NCBI RefSeq assembly: GCF_023243115.1
Contig: NZ_CP085081.1
Location: forward strand, 4,051,001-4,115,000
Reading direction: 5' to 3'
DNA: 64,000 nucleotides
Source of the DNA: Sediminicoccus sp. KRV36
Lineage (GTDB): Bacteria > Pseudomonadota > Alphaproteobacteria > Acetobacterales > Acetobacteraceae
Under the pieces are notes generated by a model. That model was not told the DNA's origin, made no database searches, and saw only the letters and a program-made list of their open reading frames with translations. Every line of letters begins with the position of its first letter. The stretch's first letter is position 1. A program made the position numbers and the translations under genes. Positions 38,608 through 47,010 of the stretch are shown one piece after another.

Positions 38608-40149
38608 CTATAAATCAAGCAATCCCTGGCGGCTAGCCTTGGCCTGTCTGGCGGCCTCACGCGCGCGTTCGGCCATCGGGTCGTCCTGGGCGAAGCGGCG
38701 TTGCCGGCTGCCATGCTTGTGGAACACCCGCGCTGCCTCCCGCCCGAAGCCCTCCGCACCGCGCATGCGCGAAAGCCGCTCCCTTGCGGCGCGCAGGGCC
38801 GTCGCCTGCTCCACGATGGGCTGCGGATATCCGGGCGGCGGCGTATCCAGCTTCCAGGGCGTGTGGCGCAAGCCGGCCGGGATATGCGCCAGTTCCGGCA
38901 CCCAGCGGGCGATGAATTCGCCAAGCGGGTCCTGGTCCAGGCTCTGCTTCACCGGATTGTAGATGCGCGGCGTGTTGATGCCTGTCGCACCCGATTGCAT
39001 CTGCACCTGGGGCCAGTGGATGCCTGGCTCATAATCGGTGAAGAGCCTGGCCAGCCGTGCCCCGCTCGCGGCCCAATCCAGCGCGAGGTGGTAGCTCGCG
39101 AAGCTCTGCACCATCGCGCGCATGCGGAAATTCAGCCAGCCGGTCGCGATCAGGGAGCGCATGCAGGCATCCACCAGGGGATAGCCCGTGCGCCCCTCCG
39201 CCCAGGCCAGCAGCGCGGGGTCATCGGGGGCGGTGGCAATCCGCGCCGCCTGGACCGCCGGGTGCGCCGCGCGATGCTCCAGCTCGGGCTCGCTCTCCAG
39301 CTTCTGGATGAAGTGGCAATGCCAATGCAGGCGGGAGCGGAGCGACTGCACGGCGCCCAGCGGGATGGGGCTGGCACGCGGCTCCATCGCCGAGAATTCC
39401 TGCCCGGCGCGCTCCACCCGCTGGATCACCTCGCGCATGGAAAGGCTGCCCATGGCGAGATGGGCGGAGAGGCGCGAGCACACCAGCGGCGCGCTGCGTG
39501 GCGAGGACATGCCCCGCCGATAGTCGCGCCCGCGCCCGGCCAGGAAGCTCTCCAGCAGCGCGAGGCCGGCCGCGCGCCCGGCCGGCTGCTGCTCCAGCAG
39601 GCCGTCATCGGCGTTCCAGGGCAGCGGCTGCTCGGGAATCGCACCCTCGATCAGGTAGGCGGCGGGTTGCAGGCCGTGGGGGATGGGTGTCACGGGTGCG
39701 GCCATGGTGGCGCCGAAAAACCGCGCCCAGCCATCGCGCGAGGCCAGCGGCCGGGCGACGCCGAATTGCCGCGTCTGCGCCCAGGGGATGCCCGCCTCGC
39801 GGCAGAAGCGGCCCACGGCGCGGTCCCGCGCATAGGTCCAGAGATTGCCTGTCTCCTCATGGCTGTGCAGCGTGGCGATCCCGCGTTCGGCATGCAGGCG
39901 GCGCAGCAGCGTGACCGCATCGCCCGAGCGCACCACCAGGGGCAGGCCGATCGCCGCCAGTTCGGCCCGCAGATCGAGCAGCGCCGCGCGCAGGAAGCGC
40001 CATTGCCGGGGTGAGGCATCCCCCCCCTGCCAATAGCCAGGCTCGATGATGTAGAGCGGCAGGATGCGCCCGCGCGCCCGCGCCAGCGGCGCGTGATCCG
40101 CCACCCGCAAATCCCGTTTGAACCAGACCACATCGAGCATGCCCTCCAT
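38608..40149 (-). CDS. Cryptochrome/photolyase family protein
   Basis: 513 residues. The N-terminal photolyase alpha/beta domain starts VVWFKRDLRVADHAPL. The C-terminal FAD-binding half has SRLSAHLAMGSLSMREV, GRTGYPLVDACMRSLIATGWLNFRMRAMVQSFASYHL and TDYEPGIHWPQVQMQSG, then TPRIYNPVKQSLDQDP. These differ in detail from class I CPD photolyase (no WQWxAGxGxDxxP) and from cry-DASH, so it belongs to another branch. The first residues of the tail after 420 are Arg-rich. Light-driven DNA repair is likely; a purely sensory role cannot be excluded. ATG 40140 is an alternative start. Confidence 0.88.
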   Translation of the reverse strand: MEGMLDVVWFKRDLRVADHAPLARARGRILPLYIIEPGYWQGGDASPRQWRFLRAALLDLRAELAAIGLPLVVRSGDAVTLLRRLHAERGIATLHSHEETGNLWTYARDRAVGRFCREAGIPWAQTRQFGVARPLASRDGWARFFGATMAAPVTPIPHGLQPAAYLIEGAIPEQPLPWNADDGLLEQQPAGRAAGLALLESFLAGRGRDYRRGMSSPRSAPLVCSRLSAHLAMGSLSMREVIQRVERAGQEFSAMEPRASPIPLGAVQSLRSRLHWHCHFIQKLESEPELEHRAAHPAVQAARIATAPDDPALLAWAEGRTGYPLVDACMRSLIATGWLNFRMRAMVQSFASYHLALDWAASGARLARLFTDYEPGIHWPQVQMQSGATGINTPRIYNPVKQSLDQDPLGEFIARWVPELAHIPAGLRHTPWKLDTPPPGYPQPIVEQATALRAARERLSRMRGAEGFGREAARVFHKHGSRQRRFAQDDPMAERAREAARQAKASRQGLLDL

Positions 40150-40208
40150 CTGCCCGCTTGCGCGCTTCTGCCAAGGGGGGGAGGCTGTAACGAACCACGG
40201 AGGCGATG

Positions 40209-40982
40209 ATGGAAGTGCGTTGGGAAAGACGAACCGGCCCTGAACTCAAGGCCCTGGCGGAGCAAGGCGCCTTGCCCGTGCTGCCGATCGGCAGCCTGGA
40301 GCAGCATGGCCCGCATCTGCCGGTCTGGACCGACAGCTTCATCGCGCATGAACTCTGCGTGGCGGCGGCGAAGCTCGCCACCGACATCCCCGCCATCGTG
40401 CTGCCGCCGCTCTGGACCGGGCTGTCCGAGCATCATCTGCCCTTCGGCGGCACCATCACGCTGGACCACGCGACGCTGCATGCCGTGCTGCGCTGCGTCG
40501 TGCGCAGCCTTCAGGCCCAGGGCTTCACGCGGCTGCTGATCGTGAACGGGCATGGCGGCAATATTGATCCGCTCCATGTCTCGGTGCGCGAACTCGCGCA
40601 TGAATTCGGCATGGCGGTGGTGGTGACGACCTGGCCGAATGTGGCCCCGGTCGAGATCGCGCAGACACTCACCACCCAGGCCGGCATCATGCATGCCTGC
40701 GAGGGCGAGACGGCGCTCTGGCTGGCGCTGGACCCCGGGCAGGTGCGCCAGGACAAGATCGAGGAAGCGGCCGGCGGCAATGCGGGCGTGCAGGCCCCGG
40801 CCGGCTATTCGCGCTTCTACAGCTTCGCCGAACGCGCGCCCCGCACCGGCGTGAAGGGCGACCCGCGTGCCGCAACCGCCGAGAAGGGCCAGGCGATGAT
40901 CAGCGCCATCGCCACCAACCTGGCCCAGGCGATGCGCGACCCGGTGCTCTGGACCAAGCCGGAGCGCGTCTGGGACGTGTAG
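40209..40982 (+). CDS. Creatininase family protein
   Basis: 257 residues from ATG 40209 (GGAGG is five bases upstream; ATG 40206 is too close). The family's metal and active-site motifs are LPIGSLEQHGPHLPVWTDSFIA, PPLWTGLSEHHLPFGGTITL, LIVNGHGGNIDPL and HACEGETALWLALDP. Creatininase-fold amidohydrolases cut cyclic or linear amides, e.g. creatinine, formamide derivatives and mycofactocin precursors. There are no mycofactocin or creatine genes nearby, so the substrate stays open. It is divergent from the photolyase gene by about 60 bases. Confidence 0.92.
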   Translation: MEVRWERRTGPELKALAEQGALPVLPIGSLEQHGPHLPVWTDSFIAHELCVAAAKLATDIPAIVLPPLWTGLSEHHLPFGGTITLDHATLHAVLRCVVRSLQAQGFTRLLIVNGHGGNIDPLHVSVRELAHEFGMAVVVTTWPNVAPVEIAQTLTTQAGIMHACEGETALWLALDPGQVRQDKIEEAAGGNAGVQAPAGYSRFYSFAERAPRTGVKGDPRAATAEKGQAMISAIATNLAQAMRDPVLWTKPERVWDV

Positions 40983-41063
40983 CAGGCTGCCGCAAAAGCT
41001 CCGCGACGGGAACGAGGGGACAGCCGCCGGGGCGATGCCACGCGCCGGCGGCGGGCCTCCCGG

Positions 41064-42026
41064 CTAAAGGCCCTCGAACAGCTCGGTCGAGAGGTAGCGC
41101 TCGGCGAACGAGGCCGCGATGCCCAGGATCAGCTTGCCCTCCATCCCCGGCTGCCGCGCCAGCCGGATCATCGCGTGCAGCACCGCACCCGAGGAAATGC
41201 CCACCGGCACGCCATCCAGCCGCGCCACCTGACGCGCCGCGGCGAAGGCCTCGCGCTCGGCCACGCGTTCCACGCCATCGAGTCCGGCGAGGTCCAGCAC
41301 GCCGGGACAGAACCCGGCGCCGATGCCCTGGATCCGGTGCGGCCCCGGCTCATCGCCATTCAGCACGGCGCTTTCCGCCGGCTCGATGCCGATGACGCGC
41401 AGGCCGGGCTTGCGCGGCTTCAGCGCCCGGGCGATTCCGGTCAGCGTCCCGCCCGTGCCGATGCCGCCCATCACCACATCCACCTCACCCGCCGTGTCCC
41501 GCCAGATTTCCTCGGCCGTGGTGCGGGCATGGATGGCGGGGTTGGCGTCGTTGTCGAATTGCCGGGGCATCCAGGCGCCCTTGGTCCGGGTCACGATCTC
41601 CTCGGCGCGGGAAATCGCCCCGGCCATCCCACGCTTGGCCGGCGTGAGTTCCAGTTCCGCCCCCAGGAGCTTCAGCATCTTGCGCCGTTCGATGGACGCG
41701 CCGTCGGGCATCACCACGATCAGCCGATAGCCCTTCGCCGCCGCCACGAAGGCCAGCGCGATGCCGGTATTGCCCGAAGTCGGCTCGACCAGGACCGAGC
41801 GTTCGGGCGCGATCAGCCCGGCCGCCTCCGCCGCCTCGACCATGGCGAGGCCGATGCGGTCCTTCACGGAGCCGGCCGGGTTGAAGAATTCCAGCTTGAG
41901 GGCCAGCCGCGCCCGCAACCCCTCGGCCGCCATCAGCCGGGGCAGCAGCACGCTGGGCGTCTCGCCCACCGTTTCGAGGATGCTGGCGCGCAGGCGGTGG
42001 CGGGATGGGGGCGATTCGGCGTCCAT
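41064..42026 (-). CDS. cysK: Cysteine synthase (O-acetylserine sulfhydrylase), PLP-dependent
   Basis: 320 residues from ATG 42026. The PLP lysine is Lys55 in FFNPAGSVKDRIG. The phosphate loop is EPTSGNTGIALAFVA, and GIGTGGTLTGIARALK with the later GISSGAVLHAM completes the active site. It makes cysteine from O-acetylserine and sulfide. It is divergent from a cysteine-free Rrf2 regulator, which suggests local control. A -10-like TATGCT lies only about 14 bases upstream of the ATG, pointing to a very short leader. Confidence 0.94.
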   Translation of the reverse strand: MDAESPPSRHRLRASILETVGETPSVLLPRLMAAEGLRARLALKLEFFNPAGSVKDRIGLAMVEAAEAAGLIAPERSVLVEPTSGNTGIALAFVAAAKGYRLIVVMPDGASIERRKMLKLLGAELELTPAKRGMAGAISRAEEIVTRTKGAWMPRQFDNDANPAIHARTTAEEIWRDTAGEVDVVMGGIGTGGTLTGIARALKPRKPGLRVIGIEPAESAVLNGDEPGPHRIQGIGAGFCPGVLDLAGLDGVERVAEREAFAAARQVARLDGVPVGISSGAVLHAMIRLARQPGMEGKLILGIAASFAERYLSTELFEGL

Positions 42027-42070
42027 GCCACGCCGATAGCATAAAGCGGGCCGCTGCGGCGCCGCCGGCA

Positions 42071-42099
42071 TTGGATTTTTCCGTGGCGCGCGCTATTTT
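42071..42099 (+). promoter_or_regulatory. Promoter of the Rrf2 regulator gene
   Basis: TTGGAT (42071-42076) and TATTTT (42094-42099) are exactly 17 bases apart. This would start RNA near 42106, leaving a leader of about 23 bases that includes GGGAGA before ATG 42129. It lies between the divergent cysK and regulator genes and could be the site of autoregulation. Confidence 0.55.
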
Positions 42100-42128
42100 C
42101 ACGCCGCCCCATGGGAGAATTGCGGATC

Positions 42129-42575
42129 ATGCTTCTGCGCCAGGATCGCGGCCTGCTCGCGCTGGACATCGCGCTCGACATCGCCTTCCACGCCGGGCGT
42201 GGCGGCGAGGTGACGGGTGCGGCCGAGATCGCCGAGCGCCTGGGTGCCGCGCGGCGCGGAATCGAGCCGCTGCTGCAATCCCTGGTGCGCGCGGGGCTGC
42301 TCGATTCGCTGCGTGGCCCGCGCGGCGGCTACCGGATGGCGCGCGCCCCGCGCGAAGTGCCCCTGACCGACATCATCGCCGCCGTGACGGAGGATGAACC
42401 CGTGGCCGAGCCGCCCGGCAAGCTGGCCAGCCTGGTCACAGCCCCCCTCTGGCAGGAGTTGGAGACCGCGACGGCCAAGCGCCTCGGCGCGCTGACGCTG
42501 GAGGATCTGCTGAAGCGAGCGGCGGCGGCGGGGCTGCGGCGGCCGGTGACCGAGCCCCTGCATTTCGTGATCTGA
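42129..42575 (+). CDS. Rrf2 family transcriptional regulator without Fe-S cysteines
   Basis: 148 residues. The winged helix-turn-helix has GGEVTGAAEIAERLGAARRGIEPLLQSLVRAGLLDSLRGPRGGYRMA, the Rrf2 signature (RGPxGGYxLA). No cysteine occurs anywhere in the protein, so it cannot hold the Fe-S cluster of IscR or RirA. CymR, the cysteine-synthase-associated Rrf2 repressor of Firmicutes, also lacks a cluster. The start at 42129 fits the GGGAGA site and the promoter above; ATG 42111 would be almost leaderless. It is divergent from cysK. Confidence 0.88.
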   Translation: MLLRQDRGLLALDIALDIAFHAGRGGEVTGAAEIAERLGAARRGIEPLLQSLVRAGLLDSLRGPRGGYRMARAPREVPLTDIIAAVTEDEPVAEPPGKLASLVTAPLWQELETATAKRLGALTLEDLLKRAAAAGLRRPVTEPLHFVI

Positions 42576-42606
42576 GCATGGGCTGGCCCATGGGTTGGTC
42601 TGGTGG

Positions 42607-42695
42607 CGAGGGGCTTTGTCCCTCGCGCTCCCCGGCAGGGGACCCGTTCCCTGCGCCCAGCTTCGATCGAGGCTGCAGGCAACTGCGTTTCCTGC
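42607..42695. repeat. Composite palindromic repeat, copy 6 (before recX)
   Basis: Module A at 42607-42625 pairs CGAGGG with CCCTCG. After CGCTCCCC a module at 42635-42654 pairs GCAGGG with CCCTGC. A third, imperfect module at 42675-42695 pairs GCAGGCAAC with GTTTCCTGC around TGC (one mismatch) and ends in CCGGG. It fills the gap between the Rrf2 gene and recX. Confidence 0.72.
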
Positions 42696-42723
42696 CGGGT
42701 CATCTGGTGGGCAGAACCTCTCA

Positions 42724-43287
42724 ATGAGCAAGATCACCGAACCCGCCCTGCGCGACGCTGCCCTGGCCCACCTCGCCCGCTTCGCGACCACCGAGGCCGG
42801 GCTGCGCCGCGTGCTCGGCAACCGCATCCGCCGCTGGGCCCGCGCCGCCGCTGAGGAGGGCCAGGACCCCGACGCCATCGCTGCCGCCACCACCACCGCG
42901 CTCACCCAGGCCGCAGCCATCGCGGCGCGGCTGGTGCAGGCGGGTGCCGTGGATGACGCGGTCTTCGCCCAGGCCCGCGCGCGGCGGCTGCGTGGTTCCG
43001 GCCGTTCGGCCCGGGCCATGCTGGCGCATCTCTCGGCCAAGGGCGTGGCGCGCGAGACCGCCCGCGCGGCCCTCGACCATGAGGATATGCCGGGCGAATT
43101 CACCGCCGCCCTGATTCTCTGCCGCAAGCGCCGCTTCGGCCCCTTCGCCGCCGCCGCGCCCGAGCCGCCGCTGCGGCAGAAATGGCTGGCCAGCCTGGCC
43201 CGCGCCGGCTTCAGCGGTGAGGTGGCCCGCCGCGCCCTGGCCACATCCCGCGCCGAGGCCGAGGCCCTGCTGGCGGAAGCCCGGTGA
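42724..43287 (+). CDS. recX: RecX family regulatory protein
   Basis: 187 residues from ATG 42724. Three-helix RecX repeats can be traced: ALRDAALAHLARFATTEAGLRRVLGNRIRRWA, LVQAGAVDDAVFAQARARRLRGSGRSARAMLAHLSAKGVARETARAAL, and ASLARAGFSGEVARRALAT. RecX binds RecA filaments and restrains their extension. recA itself is not adjacent. The stop overlaps the azlC start by four bases (GTGA). Confidence 0.88.
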   Translation: MSKITEPALRDAALAHLARFATTEAGLRRVLGNRIRRWARAAAEEGQDPDAIAAATTTALTQAAAIAARLVQAGAVDDAVFAQARARRLRGSGRSARAMLAHLSAKGVARETARAALDHEDMPGEFTAALILCRKRRFGPFAAAAPEPPLRQKWLASLARAGFSGEVARRALATSRAEAEALLAEAR

Positions 43288-43988
43288 GCGGCTCGCGCAT
43301 CGTCTTCACCCGCCAGGGCTTCTGGCGCGGCGTGCGCATTTCGCTGCCGATGGTGCCGGCCATGGCGCCGTTCGGGCTGATCGTCGGCGTCCTGGCCGAT
43401 TCGCGCGGACTCTCCTGGCTGGAGACGGTGTTGATGTCGGCCCTCGTCTTTGCCGGAACCAGCCAATTGGTCGCGCTGGAACTCTGGACAGATCCGGCGC
43501 CGATCCTGGGCGCCACCCTGGCCGCTTTCGTCATCAATCTGCGCCTGGCGCCCATGGGGGCGGCACTGGCCCCCTGGCTGGATCGGCTGCGCGGGGTGCG
43601 GCTCTGGGGCACGCTGGCCACGCTGGTGGATAACAGCTTCGCCGTCTCGATCGCCGATCAGCGGGCCGGCGGGCGGGATGCGGCGCTGCTGCTGGGCGTG
43701 GGGCTGACCTTCTGGGTGTTCTGGATGGCCGTCACGGGCCTGGGCCACGCGTTTTCCGGCCTGATCGCCCTGCCGCCGGGACACCCGATCTTCTTCGCCA
43801 GCGTGGCCACGCTGATCGCGCTGATGGCGCCGCTCTGGCGCGGCAAGTCGGAGATTCTCCCCTGGGCCATGGCAGCCGTCGCGGCGGTCACGGCTTCGCA
43901 TGTGCTCGGGTTGGGGCAGCCCTGGCCGGTGCTGGCGGGGGCCATCCTGGGCGCCGGGGCGGGGGCATGGCGGGATCAGGTGAGGTAA
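43284..43988 (+). CDS. azlC: AzlC family amino-acid exporter subunit
   Basis: 234 residues with several membrane segments. GFWRGVRISLPMVPAMAPFGLIVGVLA and LVFAGTSQLVALELW, with NLRLAPMGAALAPWL and DNSFAVSI, fit AzlC/YgaZ, the large subunit of branched-chain amino-acid exporters. The small AzlD subunit normally follows, but no such gene is present; the next 100 bases are a palindromic repeat. It starts at GTG, coupled to recX. Confidence 0.9.
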   Translation: MSGSRIVFTRQGFWRGVRISLPMVPAMAPFGLIVGVLADSRGLSWLETVLMSALVFAGTSQLVALELWTDPAPILGATLAAFVINLRLAPMGAALAPWLDRLRGVRLWGTLATLVDNSFAVSIADQRAGGRDAALLLGVGLTFWVFWMAVTGLGHAFSGLIALPPGHPIFFASVATLIALMAPLWRGKSEILPWAMAAVAAVTASHVLGLGQPWPVLAGAILGAGAGAWRDQVR

Positions 43989-43998
43989 GGGGGGAAGG

Positions 43999-44039
43999 CC
44001 AGGGCGCTGCCCTGGACCCGCCGGGGCCGGGGGCCCCGG
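43999..44039. repeat. Two GC-rich palindromes after azlC (repeat family, copy 7)
   Basis: Bases 43999-44015 pair CCAGGGC with GCCCTGG around GCT. Bases 44021-44039 pair CCGGGGCC with GGCCCCGG around GGG. CGGACCCCGTTTGTCAG follows; ACCCCGTTT recurs in the element at 56728. Confidence 0.7.
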
Positions 44040-44090
44040 ACCCCGTTTGTCAGTGGGGTTGTATGTGGGGCTGGGTCGCCTTGGCGGCCG

Positions 44091-45050
44091 TTAACGGAGT
44101 GCGCGCCAGCGCGCCACGTTGCGGTTGTGCTCCTCCAGCGTCCGCGCGAAGGCGTGTCCGCCCGTGCCGTCGGCCACGAAATAGAGAAACTCCGTCTCCG
44201 CCGGGCGCGTCGCGGCGCGCAGCGCCTCCCGCCCGGGTGAGGCGATGGGGGCCGGCGGCAAGCCGCGGATGCGGTAGGTGTTGAAGGGATGCGCCTGGTC
44301 CAGATCGGCCCGCGTCAAGGGACGGTCCAGCGGCAGCCCCTGGCCGGGCACATAGGCCACGGTGGGATCGGATTGCAGCATCATCCCGCGCCGCAACCGG
44401 TTCACGAAGACGCCGCCCACCAGCGCGCGCTCGCCGGCCACACCGGTCTCGCGCTCGATGATGGAAGCAAGGATCAGCGCCTCGCGCGGGTTCGCCAACG
44501 GCAGGTTGGGCGCGCGGGCGGCCCAGGCCTCGGCCAGGGCGGCATCCATCGCGGCCATGGCCCGGCGCGCCACGGCCGCCCGCGCATCGCCCCAGGAATA
44601 GGCATAGGTCTCGGGCAGGGCAGCACCCTCGGCAAGGGGCGGCACATCGCCCACCAGCCCCTCGACGCGTTCCAGCAGGGCCGTGATCTGCCGCGCCGTC
44701 AGGCCCTCGGCGATGGTGAAGCGCCGCTGCACCATCCGCCCTTCGCGCAGGATGCTCAGCACCGCGCGGAGGGAGGCTTGGGCGGGGAAGGGAAATTCGC
44801 CGGCCCGCAGCGGGCCCTCAGCCCGGGTCCACCAGGCGGCCAGGGCGAAGATGCGCGCATCCGCGACCACACCGGCCTCGCGCAGCGTGCTGGCGATGGC
44901 CTCCGTGCCGCCGCGTGGAATGACGACGGCGCGCGGTTCGGCCAGGGGGCCGTCATGGTGCAGCAGGTTCCAGCCGGCCCAGCCCGCGCCGGTGCCGAGC
45001 AGCGTGAGCGCCAGGAGCGCCACGCCCGCCAGCTTCATCAAGCGCCGCAT
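44091..45050 (-). CDS. mltG: Endolytic murein transglycosylase MltG
   Basis: Cuts nascent glycan strands and so sets their length. 319 residues: one N-terminal membrane anchor (LAGVALLALTLLGTGAGWAGW), a LysM-like region with VVIPRGGTEAIASTLREAGVV, and the YceG catalytic domain with its Glu in ASIIERETG. SDPTVAYVPG, YNTYRIRGLPPAPIASPG and ALRAATRPAETEFLYFVADGTGGHAF close the domain. It is located after fabF on the same strand, as in many alphaproteobacteria (acpP-fabF-mltG). Confidence 0.96.
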   Translation of the reverse strand: MRRLMKLAGVALLALTLLGTGAGWAGWNLLHHDGPLAEPRAVVIPRGGTEAIASTLREAGVVADARIFALAAWWTRAEGPLRAGEFPFPAQASLRAVLSILREGRMVQRRFTIAEGLTARQITALLERVEGLVGDVPPLAEGAALPETYAYSWGDARAAVARRAMAAMDAALAEAWAARAPNLPLANPREALILASIIERETGVAGERALVGGVFVNRLRRGMMLQSDPTVAYVPGQGLPLDRPLTRADLDQAHPFNTYRIRGLPPAPIASPGREALRAATRPAETEFLYFVADGTGGHAFARTLEEHNRNVARWRALR

Positions 45051-45128
45051 GGGGCCCTAACGCATGCCGGCTTGCCGGCAAGGCTGTTCCAGCCCGGTGC
45101 CAGCCGAGCCGTGCGAAGCGCCCACGAC

Positions 45129-46412
45129 CTAAGGCGCGCCGCGGAACACCACGGAGGCATTGGTGCCGCCGAACCCGAAGCTGTTGGACAGCGCCACGTC
45201 AATCCGGCGCTGCTGCGCCACCTTGGCCACGCGATCAATCGGGCTCGGGCGGGAGGGGTTTTCCAGGTTCAGCGTCGGCGGCGCCACATCATCGCGCACG
45301 GCGAGGATGGAGAAGATCGCCTCCACCGCGCCCGCAGCACCCAGCAGATGGCCGGTGGCGGATTTGGTGGACGACATGGCGAGGGACTTCGCGTCATCGC
45401 CGAACATGCGCTCGACGGCCGAAAGCTCGATATCATCGCCGAGCGGCGTGCTCGTGCCATGCGCGTTCACATAATGCACATCGGCGGGCGCCAGGCCGGC
45501 ATCGCGCAGCGCCGCCTTCATGGCACGGAAACCGCCATCGCCATCCTCGGCCGGCGAGGTGATGTGATAGGCATCGCCGCTCATGCCATAGCCGATCACC
45601 TCGGCATGGATGGTCGCACCCCGGGCCTTCGCATGCTCGTATTCTTCGAGCACGAGGACGCCGGCGCCCTCGCCCATTACGAAGCCATCGCGATCCGCAT
45701 CCCAGGGGCGGGAGGCGGCGGTGGGCGTGTCGTTGAACTTGGTCGAGAGGGCGCGTGCGGCGCAGAAGCCGCCAATGCCCAGCTCGCAGATCGCGGCCTC
45801 GGTCCCGCCGGCCACCATCACATCGGCATCGCCCAGGGCGATCAGCCGCGCTGCGTCACCGATGGCGTGCACGCCGGTGGCACAGGCCGTGACGGCGGAA
45901 TGGTTGGGGCCCTTGAAGCCATAACGGATGGAGACATGCCCCGACGCCAGGTTCACCAGCGAGGACGGGATGAAGAAGGGCGAAAGCCGCTTGGTGCGGC
46001 CCGAGGCCACCAGCAGCGCCGCCTCCTGGATCGTCTCCAGGCCGCCAATGCCCGAGCCGATCATCACGCCCGTGGCACAACGGCTCGGCTCATCCTCCGG
46101 CATCCAGCCCGAAGCCTCGATCGCTTCGACCGCCGCCACGAGGGCGAGCTGGATGAAGCGGTCCATCTTCTTCTGGTCCTTGACCGGGATCCACTCGCTG
46201 AGGTCGAGCCCCGAATCGGCCTTCATGCCGGCCGGCACCTGCCCCGCGATCCGGGCCGGAAGGTCCTTCACGTCGAAGGCCTGGATGTTGGAGATGCCGC
46301 TCTCGCCGTTGATCAGCCGCCGCCAGACATGTTCCACCCCAAGCCCAAGCGGGCTTGCGATTCCCATGCCGGTGACGACGACGCGGCGCGGTGCGAAGCC
46401 CTGCGCGAACAC
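45129..46412 (-). CDS. fabF: 3-oxoacyl-[acyl-carrier-protein] synthase II
   Basis: A condensing enzyme for fatty-acid elongation, 427 residues. The catalytic triad is Cys in VTACATGVHAIGDA, His in NAHGTSTPLGD and His in KSATGHLLGAAGA. N-terminal RRVVVTGMGIASPLG and C-terminal SNSFGFGGTNASVVF are canonical. It lies 39 bases downstream of acpP on the same strand. Confidence 0.97.
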   Translation of the reverse strand: MFAQGFAPRRVVVTGMGIASPLGLGVEHVWRRLINGESGISNIQAFDVKDLPARIAGQVPAGMKADSGLDLSEWIPVKDQKKMDRFIQLALVAAVEAIEASGWMPEDEPSRCATGVMIGSGIGGLETIQEAALLVASGRTKRLSPFFIPSSLVNLASGHVSIRYGFKGPNHSAVTACATGVHAIGDAARLIALGDADVMVAGGTEAAICELGIGGFCAARALSTKFNDTPTAASRPWDADRDGFVMGEGAGVLVLEEYEHAKARGATIHAEVIGYGMSGDAYHITSPAEDGDGGFRAMKAALRDAGLAPADVHYVNAHGTSTPLGDDIELSAVERMFGDDAKSLAMSSTKSATGHLLGAAGAVEAIFSILAVRDDVAPPTLNLENPSRPSPIDRVAKVAQQRRIDVALSNSFGFGGTNASVVFRGAP

Positions 46413-46451
46413 GTGCGTTCCTATCCCTAACGGGGGGTCAAGACCGAGAGG

Positions 46452-46694
46452 TCAGGCCGCGGCCTGCTGCTTCTCGATGAACTCGATGGCGTCCTTCACG
46501 GTCTGGATCTTCTCGGCCGCGTCATCGGGGATTTCCACGCCGAAGGCTTCCTCGAAGGCCATGACCAGCTCGACCGTGTCGAGGCTGTCGGCGCCCAGAT
46601 CGTCGATGAACGAAGCCTCGGCCGTCACCTTGGCTTCCTCGACGCCCAGGTGCTCGACAACGATCTTCTTAACCTTGTCCGCGGTCTCGCTCAT
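46452..46694 (-). CDS. acpP: Acyl carrier protein
   Basis: 80 residues, strongly acidic. The phosphopantetheine attachment site is Ser37 in [21 protein letters not shown] 46694 follows GGAG. The upstream in-frame extension to 46838 is not supported. First gene of acpP-fabF-mltG; a weak TTGCCA/TAGTCC pair about 120-145 bases upstream may be its promoter. Confidence 0.97.
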   Translation of the reverse strand: MSETADKVKKIVVEHLGVEEAKVTAEASFIDDLGADSLDTVELVMAFEEAFGVEIPDDAAEKIQTVKDAIEFIEKQQAAA

Positions 46695-46943
46695 GTATCT
46701 GCTCTCCTGATGCCGGCCGCCCCATGGGTCGGTCCGGTGTAGATTCCCTGCGGCCCCGCCGGCACGGCCCGAATGGCGTGACGCGCGGGTTACCATGATC
46801 ATGCGGGGCGGACTAGGCCGCTCCGCCACGGCTGGCAAGCCCGGAACGGGGGAATTATCCGCGTTGGCGCGCCGCGCCGCCGTATCACTTCACGCTTCAC
46901 AAGATTACGCGGCCCATTTGCCCCCCCGCTGGCGGCCCTGGCC

Positions 46944-46959
46944 TTAGCTCCTGGTTAAC
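46944..46959 (+). promoter_or_regulatory. Candidate CtrA-binding site upstream of motB
   Basis: TTAG-CTCCTGG-TTAAC fits the CtrA box TTAA-N7-TTAAC with one mismatch in the first half. It lies 52 bases before the motB start. The rest of the 316-base gap between acpP and motB (46695-47010) holds no gene; it should contain the two divergent promoters. Confidence 0.5.
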
Positions 46960-47010
46960 CCCGCACCGGCAGAATGCCCAAACGGCAGGACGCCGCTGAC
47001 GGAGTGTGGC

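Noticed and set aside
45065..45080. TGCCGGC-TT-GCCGGCA between fabF and mltG as a terminator
   Set aside because: A two-base loop is too tight for an RNA hairpin and no T-run follows; stopping transcription here is not supported.
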